Below are positions 63,528 to 64,000 of a stretch of 64,000 nt of DNA, in pieces; positions within the stretch are counted from its first letter, which is position 1; the number at the start of each line of letters is the position of its first letter. A model generated the notes under the pieces. It ran no database searches and was not told the DNA's origin. It was given only the letters and a program-made list of their open reading frames with translations. The position numbers were made by a program, and so were the translations under genes. Where the stretch lies: positions 3,472,001-3,536,000 of the forward strand of contig NZ_JACBZJ010000001.1 in the NCBI RefSeq assembly GCF_013409305.1. Direction: 5' to 3'. Origin of the DNA: Cellulomonas soli. GTDB lineage: Bacteria; Actinomycetota; Actinomycetes; Actinomycetales; Cellulomonadaceae.

Positions 63528-63992
63528 TCAGCCGGCGTGCGGGCCCGACAGGCGTGTGGTGAACGGCGTCGTGGCCGTGACCGTCGCCCACGACCTGCCC
63601 AGGACGGCGGTCAGGACCTCGAGGTCGACCCCGTCGAGATCCTTGACGTAGAGGCAGCCGACGCCCGTCGTGTGCGGACCGAGCCGCTCCAGCAGGTCGG
63701 CGTGGGCACCGACCCCGTCCGGCAGGTACAGGGTGGTCGCGGCCTTGCGCGGCGAGAACCCGGCGGCCGCCGCGTCGCCCTCGCGTCCGGACGCGTAGCG
63801 GTAGTGGTACGTGCCGAAGCCGATGATCGACGGGCCCCACATGCGGGCCGGCTGCCCGGTCAGTCCCGTGTAGAGCGACACGAGCCGGTCGGCGTCGCGA
63901 CGACGCGCCGGGTGGACGATCCCCGCCAGGAAGTCCGTCACCGCGATGCCGGTCGGCACGGTCACGGGATCGGCGCTGCGTCGCGCGGTCAT
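63528..63992 (-). CDS. DUF1801-domain protein
   Basis: 154 residues. FLAGIVHPARRRDADRLVSLYTGLTG, MWGPSIIGFGTYHYRYASGREGD and GCLYVKDLDGVDLEVLTAVL match the DUF1801 (YdhG-like) fold, a small cytoplasmic alpha/beta protein. Function unknown. ATG at 63992, 8 bases inside the window edge, so its promoter is out of view. Convergent with acnA. Confidence 0.88.
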   Translation of the reverse strand: MTARRSADPVTVPTGIAVTDFLAGIVHPARRRDADRLVSLYTGLTGQPARMWGPSIIGFGTYHYRYASGREGDAAAAGFSPRKAATTLYLPDGVGAHADLLERLGPHTTGVGCLYVKDLDGVDLEVLTAVLGRSWATVTATTPFTTRLSGPHAG

Positions 63993-64000
63993 CGACCCAG

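Overview
The window is 64 kb of very GC-rich DNA packed with genes. It is the conserved core of an actinobacterial chromosome, not an accessory island. Evidence for this is the bcc-aa3 respiratory genes (ctaF, and ctaE-qcrC-qcrA-qcrB with a diheme QcrC), a PASTA-domain Ser/Thr kinase, SepH, a HrdB-type sigma factor with a long Ala/Lys/Asp/Glu-rich N-terminus, class II DAHP synthase, and many actinobacterial DUF families (DUF3093, 3159, 3710, 4192, 4193, 5998, 7455). Gene order matches two Mycobacterium tuberculosis neighbourhoods as I remember them (about Rv2173-Rv2200 and Rv2689-Rv2703) and the hrdB-parE-parC-dut region of Streptomyces. A Cellulomonas-like member of the Micrococcales is my best guess, from inference only. 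I see no tRNA, rRNA, CRISPR array, insertion sequence or prophage.

Layout. (1) 1-7.3 kb, respiration: the end of ctaD, then ctaF, convergent with sodA and the ctaE-qcrC-qcrA-qcrB cluster on the minus strand. (2) 7.5-12.7 kb: an odd receiver-domain protein coupled to trpD, then a DnaQ/Cho-type nuclease fusion with a stand-alone RAM protein, and a divergent NYN-domain protein. (3) 12.8-19.9 kb, lipid and central carbon metabolism: an acyl-CoA ligase, a ROK glucokinase, plsC, and PPi-dependent phosphofructokinase overlapping aroG. (4) 20-29 kb: a flavin monooxygenase coupled to an FbiC whose second radical-SAM half has lost its cluster cysteines; a PASTA kinase (PknL type) behind a LysM/transglycosylase; an Rv2175c-like DNA-binding protein; a polyprenyl synthase. 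(5) 29-43.4 kb, information core: DUF4192, a Usp protein, the principal sigma factor, an ArsR/MFS pair with a clear operator, a CAP-domain protein, and topoisomerase IV subunits parE and parC. (6) 43.5-51.7 kb: a GNAT/acyl-CoA-synthetase fusion, DUF5998 with a phosphodiesterase, thymidine kinase, SepH, a TRIC-type membrane protein and an inositol monophosphatase. (7) 51.9-60 kb: the DUF4193-DUF3093-dut-DUF3710-OB-DUF3159 block, the RCK pair ceoB/ceoC divergent from a KimA-type potassium transporter, and a TrmA-family RNA methyltransferase. (8) 60-64 kb: a small charged protein, aconitase behind a palindromic operator, and a DUF1801 protein.

Two habits recur. Adjacent genes are often coupled by ATGA or GTGA stop/start overlaps. 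At least thirteen genes have a TANNNT -10 element only 6-8 nt before the start codon, so their mRNAs are probably leaderless; this also fixes several start codons. The observations I rate highest are the cluster-less CofH half of FbiC, the KimA/RCK potassium locus, the palindrome upstream of acnA, the kinase/LysM/Rv2175c cell-wall module, and symmetric elements at the sigma-factor promoter and at a shared divergent promoter.
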